From Pantoea septica (GTDB lineage Bacteria > Pseudomonadota > Gammaproteobacteria > Enterobacterales > Enterobacteriaceae): DNA of 64,000 nt. The notes beneath the pieces are model-generated. The model saw nothing but the letters and a program-made list of their open reading frames with translations, was not told where the DNA came from and ran no database searches. Positions 54,016-62,610 of the stretch are shown piece by piece (the stretch's first letter is position 1; each line of letters begins with the position of its first letter). The translations under genes were made by a program, and so were the position numbers. Location of the stretch: contig NZ_MLJJ01000006.1 in the NCBI RefSeq assembly GCF_002095575.1, forward strand, positions 62,001-126,000, in the 5' to 3' direction.

Positions 54016-55296
54016 ATGTCAAAATCAGCGTATCCGACCGGAGTAGAAAACCATGGCGGCTTTCTGTGGATCTGGTTTGTCTATCAGGGTAAAAGAGTTC
54101 GTGAGTCACTTGGAGTACCTGACACGCCGAAAAACAGGAAGGCTGCCGGTGAACTCAGAACGGCGATTACGTATCGCATCCAGACGGGAGCATTCAGTTA
54201 CAAAGAGCAATTCCCGCAGTCGAAGCGATATGAAACAGACAGAAGCAAGCAGAGTGTCACCATTAAGGAGATGTGTGAAAAATACCTAGCGCTGAAGCAG
54301 CCGACAATATCTGCTATCACATTGAAAAACTTCAGGGCCAGACTGAAGACTGTTTACCTTCTTCTTGGCGAAGATGTACCGATATCATCAATCCGGCAAG
54401 AGGACGTTCTAAGGGTAAGGAACGAGCTTCTGAACGGAACCCAGTTCATTCGCATGTTTCAAGATGAGCCTAAAAAAGGGCGCACGGTCACAACTGTAAA
54501 CTGCTCTATTTATCAACTTAAAAGCGTGCTGGCATTTGCTGTAACCAACGGATACATCGCTAACAATCCGGCAGATGGCATTTCTCCTATGAGGAAGGAT
54601 AAGAGTGCTCCGGACCCGCTATCCAAGGATGAATTTCGCAGGATCATCAGTGCAGCCAGTCATCCACAGATTAAGAATTTCTGGTCAATCGCGGTATACA
54701 CCGGCATGCGCCATGGTGAGTTGTGCGCGCTGGCATGGGAAGATGTCGATCTTGTGAATGGCACAATCACCGTCTGCAGAAACCTTACCGCTCTGGGTAA
54801 TTTCTGTAAGCCTAAAACATCCGCAGGCGAAAGGGTGATCAATTTAATCGAGCCAGCAATTCAGGCATTAAAAGACCAGATGCTGGTCACAAGGATGAAG
54901 AAGGCAGTTGAGATAGAGGTTGTTGGGAGAGAGTATGGCAGGAAAGAACGGCAGGATGTGACTTTTGTTTTTAGCTCAGAAGTGACCGATGTATCAGGTA
55001 ACGGCGGTGGGCACTACTCAGTCATGTCAGTAAGCGGTATGTGGAAAGGCATTATCAAACGATCTGGGGTCAGGCACAGGAGGCCATACCAGACGAGGCA
55101 CACCTATGCGTGCTGGTCACTCACTGCAGGAGCTAATCCAAGTTTCATTGCCTCACAAATGGGCCACCGAAACGCGCAGATGCTTTATACGGTTTATGGA
55201 AAGTGGATGAGTGACAATAACAGTGAGCAAGTTGACCTTCTAAACAGCAAACTAAACGCATTTGCCCCATCAGTGCCCCAAAGGAAAGAGGCTTAA
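54016..55296 (+). CDS. int: Tyrosine-recombinase integrase of the nested element, intact
   Basis: 426 residues. An N-terminal arm-binding part (YPTGVENHGGFLWIWFVYQG), a core-binding helical domain, and the catalytic domain with R232 (TGMRHGELCALAWEDVDL), R361 (QTRHTYACW), H384 (MGHRNAQM) and a nucleophile Tyr at about 394 (YTVYGKW). No lesion is visible. The right core lies 46 bases after its stop. Confidence 0.93.
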   Translation: MSKSAYPTGVENHGGFLWIWFVYQGKRVRESLGVPDTPKNRKAAGELRTAITYRIQTGAFSYKEQFPQSKRYETDRSKQSVTIKEMCEKYLALKQPTISAITLKNFRARLKTVYLLLGEDVPISSIRQEDVLRVRNELLNGTQFIRMFQDEPKKGRTVTTVNCSIYQLKSVLAFAVTNGYIANNPADGISPMRKDKSAPDPLSKDEFRRIISAASHPQIKNFWSIAVYTGMRHGELCALAWEDVDLVNGTITVCRNLTALGNFCKPKTSAGERVINLIEPAIQALKDQMLVTRMKKAVEIEVVGREYGRKERQDVTFVFSSEVTDVSGNGGGHYSVMSVSGMWKGIIKRSGVRHRRPYQTRHTYACWSLTAGANPSFIASQMGHRNAQMLYTVYGKWMSDNNSEQVDLLNSKLNAFAPSVPQRKEA

Positions 55297-55341
55297 ACAA
55301 TTAGCATTTAAATACATGTAGTTATATCTCAATGCCATTTC

Positions 55342-55350
55342 TACGAACGT
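55342..55350. repeat. right core (TACGAACGT) of the nested element
   Basis: Same nine bases as 50809-50817. Directly after it the reading frame of gtr copy 1 resumes in phase (T-N-V-H-W-Y-L). Confidence 0.85.
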
Positions 55351-56185
55351 TCACTGGTATCTTTCAATATATCTTGTCGCGGTTGTTATGGCCAAAGATG
55401 CAGAAAGTTTACCAGAGAAAATGCATGACTTCATTGTTCTGGTGATAAGCGGACTAAGTGGGCCCTTCGTTGTTTTCATTGCACCATGCCTGATTATAAA
55501 GAGAATCTATACAAGAGAGGGGTTGATTAATGCGGTTAAAGGCATCAACCTGTTTGACGTTGTCATGGCTATTTGTTGTGTAATCCAGTTGTGGGCAATC
55601 CTTGCAACATCAGGATCGACACGCATTGATGCGCCTCTGGGATATAGCTTTGGCTTGCTTGCCGACATCGTTTCTTGTCGCATTATTTATGGCTCATTCC
55701 TTCCATTTAACATGGCGCGAGAAATGGCTGCGCACGGTAATGTCAATGCAGGGTTGTTCATCATTCTTTGCGTCGTACTACTATTTGCCTTCTTCCGGTA
55801 TGGATGGAGAGTGAAATGCCTTATTCTCTTCCCGCTTCTGATGATAGGCTTTGCGCTTAAAAGCCCGGTCATTGCTATTGGCCAACCCCAATGGCCTCTG
55901 ATATTTAATACGGAAAGTGGTGAAAGATATTTCTATGTTACCAACATAGCTCTGGCATGTCTGGCTATCGCACTGGCTTCGTCCATCACGAAGATCAGGA
56001 TTACCATCCTTTCCGTCGGAGTGATTATCTTCCTTTCTTTTGTCCCTAAACATTTCCGGCTCCCTGCCCTTCCTGCGTCTGGTTACTATCAGGATGTTAA
56101 GTCGTTTGATGAAAAACCTTCTGGTGAAACGGTTTCTATAAGGATTCTGCCGCCAGGATGGGACATGAAACTTATTAAAAAATAG
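55342..56185 (+). pseudogene. gtr copy 1, C-terminal part
   Basis: The last 280 codons of the interrupted glucosyltransferase (HWYLSIYLVAVVMAKDAESL to ILPPGWDMKLIKK), matching the C-terminal two thirds of copy 2, including YFYVTNIALACL and the end PPGW. No start codon of its own is expected to work. Excision of 4,533 bases would restore it. Confidence 0.9.
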
Positions 56186-56191
56186 AATGGA

Positions 56192-56216
56192 GCCCACCTT
56201 CCCGGTGGGCTTTTTT
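56192..56216 (+). terminator. terminator of gtr copy 1
   Basis: GCCCACC/GGTGGGC with a 5-base loop and six T. Confidence 0.85.
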
Positions 56217-56370
56217 ATGCCATAAAGATATTACCAGTCTGAACACTACCCGCACCTGCATTAATAGATGTTGCACAAGTAAATACGTTACCTGTAGCAC
56301 AGGTATAATATGCGACTCCCTCAGTGAGAGAGTAAGAGTTTCCGGTTGTTCGAAAGGCGTTGCCGGAAAA
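56215..56370 (-). pseudogene. C-terminal remnant of a phage tail protein
   Basis: On the minus strand an open stretch codes TTGNSYSLTEGVAYYTCATG and INAGAGSVQTGNIFMA before a stop. A stop also lies just upstream, so only the end of a tail or tailspike protein remains, convergent with gtr copy 1 as in P22-type phages. Confidence 0.5.
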
Positions 56371-56373
56371 AAT

Positions 56374-56642
56374 TTAGACTGTCGGCCGACACGGCTCACA
56401 AACGGACACTATCTTTGCCTTTACCCTCCCCAGCACGATAATTCCTTCCATATCATCCCCGTCGATCGTTTCACCATCCTGCGTTATCAATCTGGAAGCA
56501 AACAGCTTGCCTACCACCGGGTAGCCATAGTACTGAAAAGCCATTTCATCGCCAGGCTTCATCGTTTCGGCACGGTCTACGATGACAAGCCCGTCTGGCG
56601 TCTCCACACGGACACGCTGTCGTTTTCATATTCCCTGAACAT
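56374..56642 (-). pseudogene. SOS-linked S24/UmuD-like phage protein, frameshifted
   Basis: From the ATG at 56642 the frame reads MFREYENDSVSV, then shifts by one base near 56605 to VETPDGLVIVDRAETMKPGD and LITQDGETIDGDDMEGIIVL. This resembles the C-terminal domain of LexA/UmuD-like phage proteins (PGD plus a final beta strand). A LexA-type box lies 24 bases upstream. Probably inactive because of the frameshift. Confidence 0.5.
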
Positions 56643-56665
56643 AAAGCTACCCTTTACATTCATCA

Positions 56666-56681
56666 GTGTGTATAAACACAG
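56666..56681 (-). promoter_or_regulatory. LexA-type box
   Basis: On the minus strand CTGT-GTTTATAC-ACAC, one base off CTGT-N8-ACAG, upstream of the S24-like remnant. Confidence 0.55.
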
Positions 56682-56707
56682 TGATATTCAGAACTGGTTT
56701 TTGCAAT

Positions 56708-56817
56708 CTGTCTGGGGGTTTGTCATGAGTATGTGAAGGGCTAAGATTTGGGTAACCACCCCGCAGCCCGCTCAGACAGGTGCGACGAAGATCTGCCCCT
56801 TCGCCGGGGCTTTTTTT
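56708..56817 (+). ncRNA. possible structured RNA ending in a terminator
   Basis: CTGTCTG (56708-56714) pairs with CAGACAG (56773-56779). Inside, GGGCT pairs with AGCCC. A GCCCC/GGGGC hairpin with seven T follows (56795-56817). No gene lies here. It could be a phage small RNA or the tail of a lost transcript. The region 56818-56990 after it, before gtr copy 3, shows only AT-rich promoter-like sequence. Confidence 0.35.
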
Positions 56818-56990
56818 GTGTTAGGATTTACGCCAACTTAAGAAAGGGGTACTAATCATGAGTAGTTGTGCATATGAGGCCATAAGAATATACCTCGGCA
56901 TATAATAAGAAACGATAGGAGTTAAGTAGTTAATAAGTAGCAATAACGAATACCATTTTTGATAAATGCACAAAGCTGGACAAAATAAAC

Positions 56991-58469
56991 ATGCTTGCTA
57001 AGACCATATCTTTAGGTAATGAAGAGCTAAAAAAATACCGATATATTTTTATAGCCGCACTGGTGTCTTATATACTCATTTTTGGATTTGAGCTTACTCA
57101 CTTCACCTTGTCCATTGATGAAGAACTAATGGATAATTTTCACCAGACTCTTAGTTTGGGACGCTGGGGACATGCCTTGTTGAGGAAATACATTCTTCCT
57201 GAGCCATACATTCCTTTTTTTACATTGATTCTTTCTATTCTTATACTTTCTGTATCATCTGTTATAGCAAGTGTTTACCTTGATCTATCCACACGCCAAT
57301 CTGTAATTTTTGTCATAATGCTGGCTGCGATACCTCAGATGGCATATCAGCTTGAGTTCAGCAATCAAGCGGATACTATTGCCATATCAGTATTGTGCTC
57401 CGTGTTGTCGTTAACTTTACTGAATCGCTTGAGCATTGTTAATGCTGTCTCATTTGTCTTACTAACTGTCGCTTCGCTTTCAATTTATCAGTCAATATTC
57501 CTTTACGCCGCCTCATTGTTGATGGTATGGGTGTCAATTGGTGTTTTCAGAGGAAATCTAAATTTCATAAAATCATTAAAGATATGTACAATATTCTTGT
57601 TTTTAGTTATCATTTCTCTCATTATCAATAGTTACGTATCCGTCGTAGTCTCCAGCCATTACAATGTAGCCATTTCCGACTATCTTTCTGACAGGATGGG
57701 ATGGAAGATTGCGCCGACGCATACTATTATAATGAATATAATTGGCGTAACTAGAGACTATTTAACTTTCAATGCTGAATATGGAATGAATGCTTTCCCT
57801 TTCTCAGTATTGTTCCTGCTGGCATCTGTCGCAGGTGCGTTTTATTATCGTAAAAATCCAATTCTTACTTCTGTTGTGCTGGTTCTGACTTTTTTTTCTG
57901 CATTCTCTCTTAATTTTGCTCTAGGCATGAGGTTACCACCAAGAACTATGACGCAAATACCTGTGGTGTTTGCTGGATTATTCATCATGGCTGTGCTTAT
58001 CTTCAGGTTGAATGTTAGCGCGCTGGTAATTGCATTAATGTTCCTACTCACTAGTGCGGCATCTTCTAACAGGTTATTTTATACAGACTATATGGCCAGA
58101 AAAGCTGACGACCACCTGGCTACCAGAATAGTTGTGGCAATACAGCAGGAATATCCTACCGTAGATATTGATAATACACCCATATTCTTCTACGGAAGCT
58201 ATACGCCTTATAACCAATGGTCACTAGCTAATTCTGATATTTTTGGTCGTTCGTTCTTTAGTCAGGACAAGGGTAATAACACAAGGATGAATGGTTATCT
58301 TTCTATTTCCAACATAATTAAAGTTAAGCGCCCGAACCCTGAACAAGTAGCAATGGCCAGAGAGGCAGGGGCTGACTTGCCATCCTGGCCGAACAAAGGC
58401 TCAGTTTCAATGGTTAATGGTGTATTGATAGTTAAGCTATCTAATGAACTTAGCAAGTATAATAATTAA
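56991..58469 (+). CDS. GtrII-type glucosyltransferase, gtr copy 3
   Basis: 492 residues with about ten membrane helices. The sequence around FTLSIDEELMDNFHQTLSLG and WGHALLRKYILP is that of the Glucos_trans_II (GtrII) family of serotype-converting glucosyltransferases. It is not related in sequence to gtr copies 1 and 2. It probably uses GtrA/GtrB-made bactoprenol-glucose. It is strongly AT-rich, as for transferred phage DNA. Confidence 0.82.
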   Translation: MLAKTISLGNEELKKYRYIFIAALVSYILIFGFELTHFTLSIDEELMDNFHQTLSLGRWGHALLRKYILPEPYIPFFTLILSILILSVSSVIASVYLDLSTRQSVIFVIMLAAIPQMAYQLEFSNQADTIAISVLCSVLSLTLLNRLSIVNAVSFVLLTVASLSIYQSIFLYAASLLMVWVSIGVFRGNLNFIKSLKICTIFLFLVIISLIINSYVSVVVSSHYNVAISDYLSDRMGWKIAPTHTIIMNIIGVTRDYLTFNAEYGMNAFPFSVLFLLASVAGAFYYRKNPILTSVVLVLTFFSAFSLNFALGMRLPPRTMTQIPVVFAGLFIMAVLIFRLNVSALVIALMFLLTSAASSNRLFYTDYMARKADDHLATRIVVAIQQEYPTVDIDNTPIFFYGSYTPYNQWSLANSDIFGRSFFSQDKGNNTRMNGYLSISNIIKVKRPNPEQVAMAREAGADLPSWPNKGSVSMVNGVLIVKLSNELSKYNN

Positions 58470-58475
58470 AAAGTT

Positions 58476-58495
58476 GCCCACCAGAGACGGTGGGC
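58476..58495 (+). terminator. terminator of gtr copy 3
   Basis: GCCCACC/GGTGGGC stem with a 6-base loop, seven bases after the stop. There is no T run. Confidence 0.6.
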
Positions 58496-58690
58496 ATCCT
58501 CATTAAGCTGGCCTGTTTGGCCAAGGAATATCTGCATCAGTATTAGCGTCTAAAGCTTATAGATGGTCAATATAACTAAGCATAAGCTGAGTGACGTTGT
58601 CTCCTCATCAGTGAGCTTACGCCCAATCAAAAGCTTAGTTTGCCATACACTATATTGTTGAAGCCTGATTTATTAAGGCCTCTTTAGATG

Positions 58691-58932
58691 CTAAACCAGA
58701 TTAATCAATCCCTGTTTTGTTTGTACGATTTCTTCATCCGTTGATTCAGGGGCTGCGAATTCCCCATCTATATAAGCGAATCCGATAGCGATTGTTTGAT
58801 TTTCATCAAGTGGTACCACCTAAGAGCCATCACCTGCTGAAAGGCCAAAATCAAATTAATCTAATCATCCTGAGAAGAAAAGTAAGCCACATTAACAACT
58901 TTCCCATCTTTTATAATGACTGCATTTGGCAT
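58691..58932 (-). pseudogene. phage protein remnant, multiply broken
   Basis: MPNAVIIKDGKVVNVAYFSS, then a stop. The rest continues in another frame (VVPLDENQTIAIGFAYIDGE to QTKQGLINLV) with a further stop. It resembles small phage tail-associated proteins. The stretch 58496-58690 before it shows nothing recognisable. Confidence 0.5.
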
Positions 58933-58937
58933 TATGC

Positions 58938-59370
58938 ATATTCCTCTACAATAAATATCTCGTAAACTGACTGACTGGTGACATTCGCGCCAGCGCCAAT
59001 GCCAAATACCTTAAAATTATTGATAGCTATTAAAGTGTCACTCCCCATGCGCCGTCATCAAATCCGGCAATATATTTATTGTCCATATCGGAGCCGAAGA
59101 ATTTTAACCCAACTGATGGCGTTAAAATAAGAGGCGTTTGAATGTCCCCTGCCCATACTCCCGCAGCTTTAACTGTCTGATAGCGGACAGAAGCTCGAGT
59201 GACACCTGGCTGATATCCTCTTCAGGAAATACCCAGACTGAGATGGTCATATCCTGATTGTCGACTATTTGCATTCTCAAACCGGAACCTTCTAGCGCAA
59301 CTTCCAGAATCGCCTTAGCGGCGCTAACAGCTGAGCCTGTTGTTTGGGTTAAGCATAAAGCGATCGGCAT
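58938..59370 (-). pseudogene. phage structural protein remnant
   Basis: The open part 59122-59370 codes for MPIALCLTQTTGSAVSAAKA to QGTFKRLLF. After the stop, fragments in other frames continue (FFGSDMDNKYIAGFDDGAWG and NNFKVFGIGAGANVTSQSVY). It appears to be one or two decayed phage tail genes. I do not recognise the family. Confidence 0.45.
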
Positions 59371-59531
59371 TCAGCGAATGACGAGCATAGACGCCGTGAT
59401 AATCCCCGGCGTTCATTAATATGGCATTGGTTTATTCACCAACTAAACCATTTCAACATCACATTATGCGTGAGGGAATTTTTTGTCACTTAGTTATCTT
59501 TTATATGAAACTCAACTTGATACAATATGCC

Positions 59532-59660
59532 TTATTGATTGGCTCGAAATAGCTGGATAAGTGAGTGACGCGGCGCTGTTGGTGTTAACACCATACAAAC
59601 CCAGCTTGCTAAACATAGTGTATGCTATGCACGAACCATAATCACCGAGCCAATCAATAA
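59532..59660. repeat. 129-bp element with perfect 15-bp terminal inverted repeats
   Basis: TTATTGATTGGCTCG at 59532-59546 and its exact complement at 59646-59660. Between them lies a 14-base palindrome TGGTGTTAACACCA (59580-59593) and AGCTGG/CCAGCT. No gene is present. It could be a MITE-like insertion, a recombination site or a regulatory structure. The rest of the gap 59371-59716 shows nothing else. Confidence 0.6.
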
Positions 59661-59716
59661 TCTACACCGACATATATAAAAATCACCCTGCGAACAATCG
59701 CAGATATTGATTAATT

Positions 59717-60736
59717 TTATACAAAATACCTAAAAAACTTGATCCTTCTAGCGAGCCACACTATAAAAACCGAAACCAGGAAGATAATTAAAGTGTTTAC
59801 CGCAGGGTCTACAATAGCTCGCCCACGCATTACAAACTCGTATTTTTCTAAGACAATAAAAACCAGCCAATGGACCAGATAAACACCGAAAGAGCACTCA
59901 CCAACAGTCAATACAAAGCGAGTTAAAGTATTAGGTAGCCATGAGAAATCCAGAGACATCACGATATTAAAAATAACATATGATGACAAGAAAACAATGA
60001 GTGTATTAAAACCATAGAATCTCTCGTCTGGTTTCCCAGCCAGCCCGGAAGCATTAAGGTTAAGCCATGAATTTAATGAAAGAAGAGCAAAATATATCAG
60101 AAGTGCTGGTAATACTCTTACTTTCTTATGCATGTATGGAAAAGCCATTGCATACAATAAAAAGGATGGAAAAGTAAGATTAAATTGATTCAAACCAGAC
60201 AGGAATCCATAGTCCCCTGGCATTAACTTAGAGTAAGCGATAATTGAAGGCAGACATATTGTGAAAAAGAAAACAACCCAAAAAAGATATTTGAATTTAT
60301 CTTTTCCTTCTTCATAAAAAACATGTTTAACAAGCGGCAATGCAAACATAAATCCAATAAAAGGAGCTATAAACCAGAGGTGGAATGATGTACTCCTTGT
60401 GAATAGTCTGATTATAAACTCAATAAAACTACCCCCGCCATTATAAACATAATAAATTACAGACCATGTAATAAAAGGAATCCCTATCCTGATCAGTCTT
60501 GATGCCAAGCCTTTCTGGCTTTTATTGTTAAACGATATATATGCGGCAATTATAAAAAAAACAGGAACGCAGAATCTAGATATTGTGTAATAAATATGAC
60601 TGGAGATCCACGCTAGGTAATTTTTACTCATTAAATTCGGATCATAATAGTGTTGCATAGTCATATGAATTAGTATGACACCAACGACAGCCATGAAACG
60701 TAGAACCTCAATATTTAAATTTTTTATTTGCTTCAA
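59717..60736 (-). CDS. O-antigen acetyltransferase-like membrane protein (acyltransferase family 3)
   Basis: 339 residues with about ten membrane helices. The N-terminus NIEVLRFMAVVGVILIHMTM carries the catalytic-type His, followed by FCVPVFFIIAAYISF and WFIAPFIGFMFALPLVKHVF. Such phage-borne enzymes O-acetylate O antigen (Sf6 Oac type) or act like WecH. It is strongly AT-rich and alone on the minus strand in the phage island. Acceptor sugar unknown. Confidence 0.8.
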   Translation of the reverse strand: MKQIKNLNIEVLRFMAVVGVILIHMTMQHYYDPNLMSKNYLAWISSHIYYTISRFCVPVFFIIAAYISFNNKSQKGLASRLIRIGIPFITWSVIYYVYNGGGSFIEFIIRLFTRSTSFHLWFIAPFIGFMFALPLVKHVFYEEGKDKFKYLFWVVFFFTICLPSIIAYSKLMPGDYGFLSGLNQFNLTFPSFLLYAMAFPYMHKKVRVLPALLIYFALLSLNSWLNLNASGLAGKPDERFYGFNTLIVFLSSYVIFNIVMSLDFSWLPNTLTRFVLTVGECSFGVYLVHWLVFIVLEKYEFVMRGRAIVDPAVNTLIIFLVSVFIVWLARRIKFFRYFV

Positions 60737-61021
60737 GAAATTTACCTTTTTAAAAGTATACTATTTAATCTTTTCACCTAAGGCTTAACCTCTGATCAAC
60801 TACCTATAAAATTTCCAGCATTTAAAATACTTAATAAATATTGCAAGTAAAATACCGCAATAAGAATGAACCCCATCCAACCCTCCTTTTTGAACCAAAT
60901 GATTACGAATAATTTCAATTAGCTAATTTAAGTGACCCATTTCACATTTAAAGACGATTTATGGCTGTTTTCGTGGTTAACAAAACGTTTCATTTCACCA
61001 TAAATATTTCTAGAAATAAAT
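60737..61021. other. AT-rich spacer
   Basis: About 285 bases with the upstream region of the acetyltransferase gene. No gene or clear structure seen. Confidence 0.3.
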
Positions 61022-61102
61022 ATGGAAAACATCATCAAACTAGTTTCAGGCAAATGAGTGCCTAATTCAGTGCTGATAGCTATCGCTGGCATAGCGAGTT
61101 AA
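61022..61102 (+). pseudogene. third excisionase copy, relic
   Basis: ATG GAA AAC ATC ATC AAA gives MENIIKLVSGK, then TGA in the place of the Trp codon of the other xis genes, and VPNSVLIAIAGIAS before a second stop. This aligns with MENVIQLMPSKWVTEDVLIA of the intact copy. It marks a third, older integration. Confidence 0.65.
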
Positions 61103-61224
61103 GCCTTCTTGCTGCTTTGCCCATCGCTTTTGCTCGTAAACTACCTTAGGAGAAGATGTGGCTGTATGGTCACGTTTACTCTTATTGGGTGAAGTTATTG
61201 CTATCTACCGACATTGGAGATCGA

Positions 61225-61515
61225 ATGGAAAGTTACGTCCTTTCAATGGATGAGGCGTACGCGTTTCTGATCATATTCTGTTCGACAGCCCAGCAGTGGA
61301 TACGCACCGGCAGACTAACCTCCACACGTAAAGGCCTATTCAAACCTAAATCACCTTGCCTTCTCACTCGCCAGGCCTGTATTGCCGCTCTCAACAATCC
61401 AATGCACACTGTTGCCGTGAGCGCGGTAGATATACATGAGAAGAAATCACCATGTCGATCTTCCGCAGGGATAAAAGCTGGGACGCCAGTTTCACAGAAC
61501 TGGTCAATAGCCTAA
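61225..61515 (+). CDS. Phage helix-turn-helix (excisionase-family) protein
   Basis: 96 residues from the ATG 61225: MESYVLSMDEAYAFLIIFCS, then STAQQWIRTGRLTSTRKGLF and a conserved tail YLLTRQACIAALNNPMHTV-like. This is the small winged-helix protein found near the right arm of lambdoid prophages. Its role is unknown. The start is chosen because the longer frame before it has no similarity. Confidence 0.6.
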   Translation: MESYVLSMDEAYAFLIIFCSTAQQWIRTGRLTSTRKGLFKPKSPCLLTRQACIAALNNPMHTVAVSAVDIHEKKSPCRSSAGIKAGTPVSQNWSIA

Positions 61516-61647
61516 TAGCTAGTCAATTCGGCATTACAAGCTCTAAGGTAATGCTCTGGATTTTGTGGCATTATCGCTAAGCCACATCGCCCTGAAGTAA
61601 CCTCCTACTCACCCTATTCACTATCGCGCTTTGCGTGAGGATTCTCT

Positions 61648-62232
61648 ATGTCTGAAGCTATTCCCAGACGTGGCTACCATGACAGCCACACCAATCTCGA
61701 TATTCGCGATTTATGGCAGACGCCGCTTGAGGTATTCGCAGCTTTAAACCGCGATTTCCGTTTTGTGGCAGATGTTGCCGCGAGCGAGCACAACCACCTG
61801 CTGCCGGTTTACTTCACCGAAAAGGATGACGCGCTGGCACAGGACTGGGCCGGGCGACTGCCACTGGGAATAACCTGGTGCAATCCGCCCTATAGCGAAA
61901 TCACGCCATGGATAAAGAAAGCCACGGAGGAATGCCGTAAAGGGATCGGTACAGTGATGCTTGTTCCCGCTGACACTTCGGTCAGCTGGTTCAGCCTGGC
62001 GCGGAACCCATGCACCGAGGTGCGCTTCATTATCGACGGCCGCCTCTCGTTTATTCACGCTGATACCGGCAAACCAGTCAACGGCAACAACAAGGGCTCG
62101 ATGCTGCTCATCTGGAATCCGTTCGCCTCAGGTTTTGGCATAACCGGGTATGTCTCGCGCGACACGCTGATGGCGATCGGCCGGAAGCTATTATTGTCTG
62201 GCATGGAGCCTGCCGACGAGCGCGCCGCATGA
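61648..62232 (+). CDS. Phage DNA N6-adenine methyltransferase (Dam family)
   Basis: 194 residues of the phage Dam methyltransferase family. The catalytic motif NPPYSEI is at 79-85, preceded by DLWQTPLEVFAALNRDF and VADVAASEHN, which bind SAM. It could methylate phage or host adenine sites and affect gtr or phage gene expression. It lies in the outer phage remnant, 100 bases before the second xis. Confidence 0.85.
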   Translation: MSEAIPRRGYHDSHTNLDIRDLWQTPLEVFAALNRDFRFVADVAASEHNHLLPVYFTEKDDALAQDWAGRLPLGITWCNPPYSEITPWIKKATEECRKGIGTVMLVPADTSVSWFSLARNPCTEVRFIIDGRLSFIHADTGKPVNGNNKGSMLLIWNPFASGFGITGYVSRDTLMAIGRKLLLSGMEPADERAA

Positions 62233-62254
62233 CAGCTACCAGAAAGAAGCCGAC

Positions 62255-62314
62255 ATGGGCTGGATTATCACTAATCTTGCCCTTTTTATTTGTATCGTGC
62301 TGGTCTGGCTATAG
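62255..62314 (+). CDS. 19-residue membrane micro-protein upstream of the second xis
   Basis: MGWIITNLALFICIVLVWL and stop. The sequence after the stop still reads PPKE and a stop in frame, like the end (WPDKE) of the micro-frame before xis 1. The TAG replaces a Trp codon, so this copy is shortened. It also carries the AAGGAG of the next gene. Confidence 0.35.
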   Translation: MGWIITNLALFICIVLVWL

Positions 62315-62331
62315 CCGCCAAAGGAGTAGAT

Positions 62332-62580
62332 ATGGAAAACGTAATTCAGCTGGCGCCCAGCAAATGGGTTTCAGAATCTGTGCTGATGGCTATTACTGGC
62401 CTGAAGAAAAACACGATTAAGACAGCAAGGGAAAAGAGCTGGATGGAGGGTCGTGAGTATAAGCACATTTCGCCGGATGGCATGCCGATGGATAACAGCA
62501 TGTGCTTCTACGACTGGAAAGCTGTTGAGAAGTGGATCGAGAATCAGCCAGCAACGATTCCGCGGCGTAAATCTGCTTAA
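62332..62580 (+). CDS. xis: Excisionase of the outer prophage
   Basis: 82 residues: MENVIQLAPSKWVSESVLMA, GLKKNTIKTAREKSWMEGRE and VEKWIENQ, closely related to the excisionase at 53725. Its integrase partner, 30 bases downstream, is broken, so it probably has no function unless it acts on the intact integrase. Confidence 0.85.
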   Translation: MENVIQLAPSKWVSESVLMAITGLKKNTIKTAREKSWMEGREYKHISPDGMPMDNSMCFYDWKAVEKWIENQPATIPRRKSA

Positions 62581-62610
62581 ATGCAGATCACTTTCAACAG
62601 GAGACAGGAA

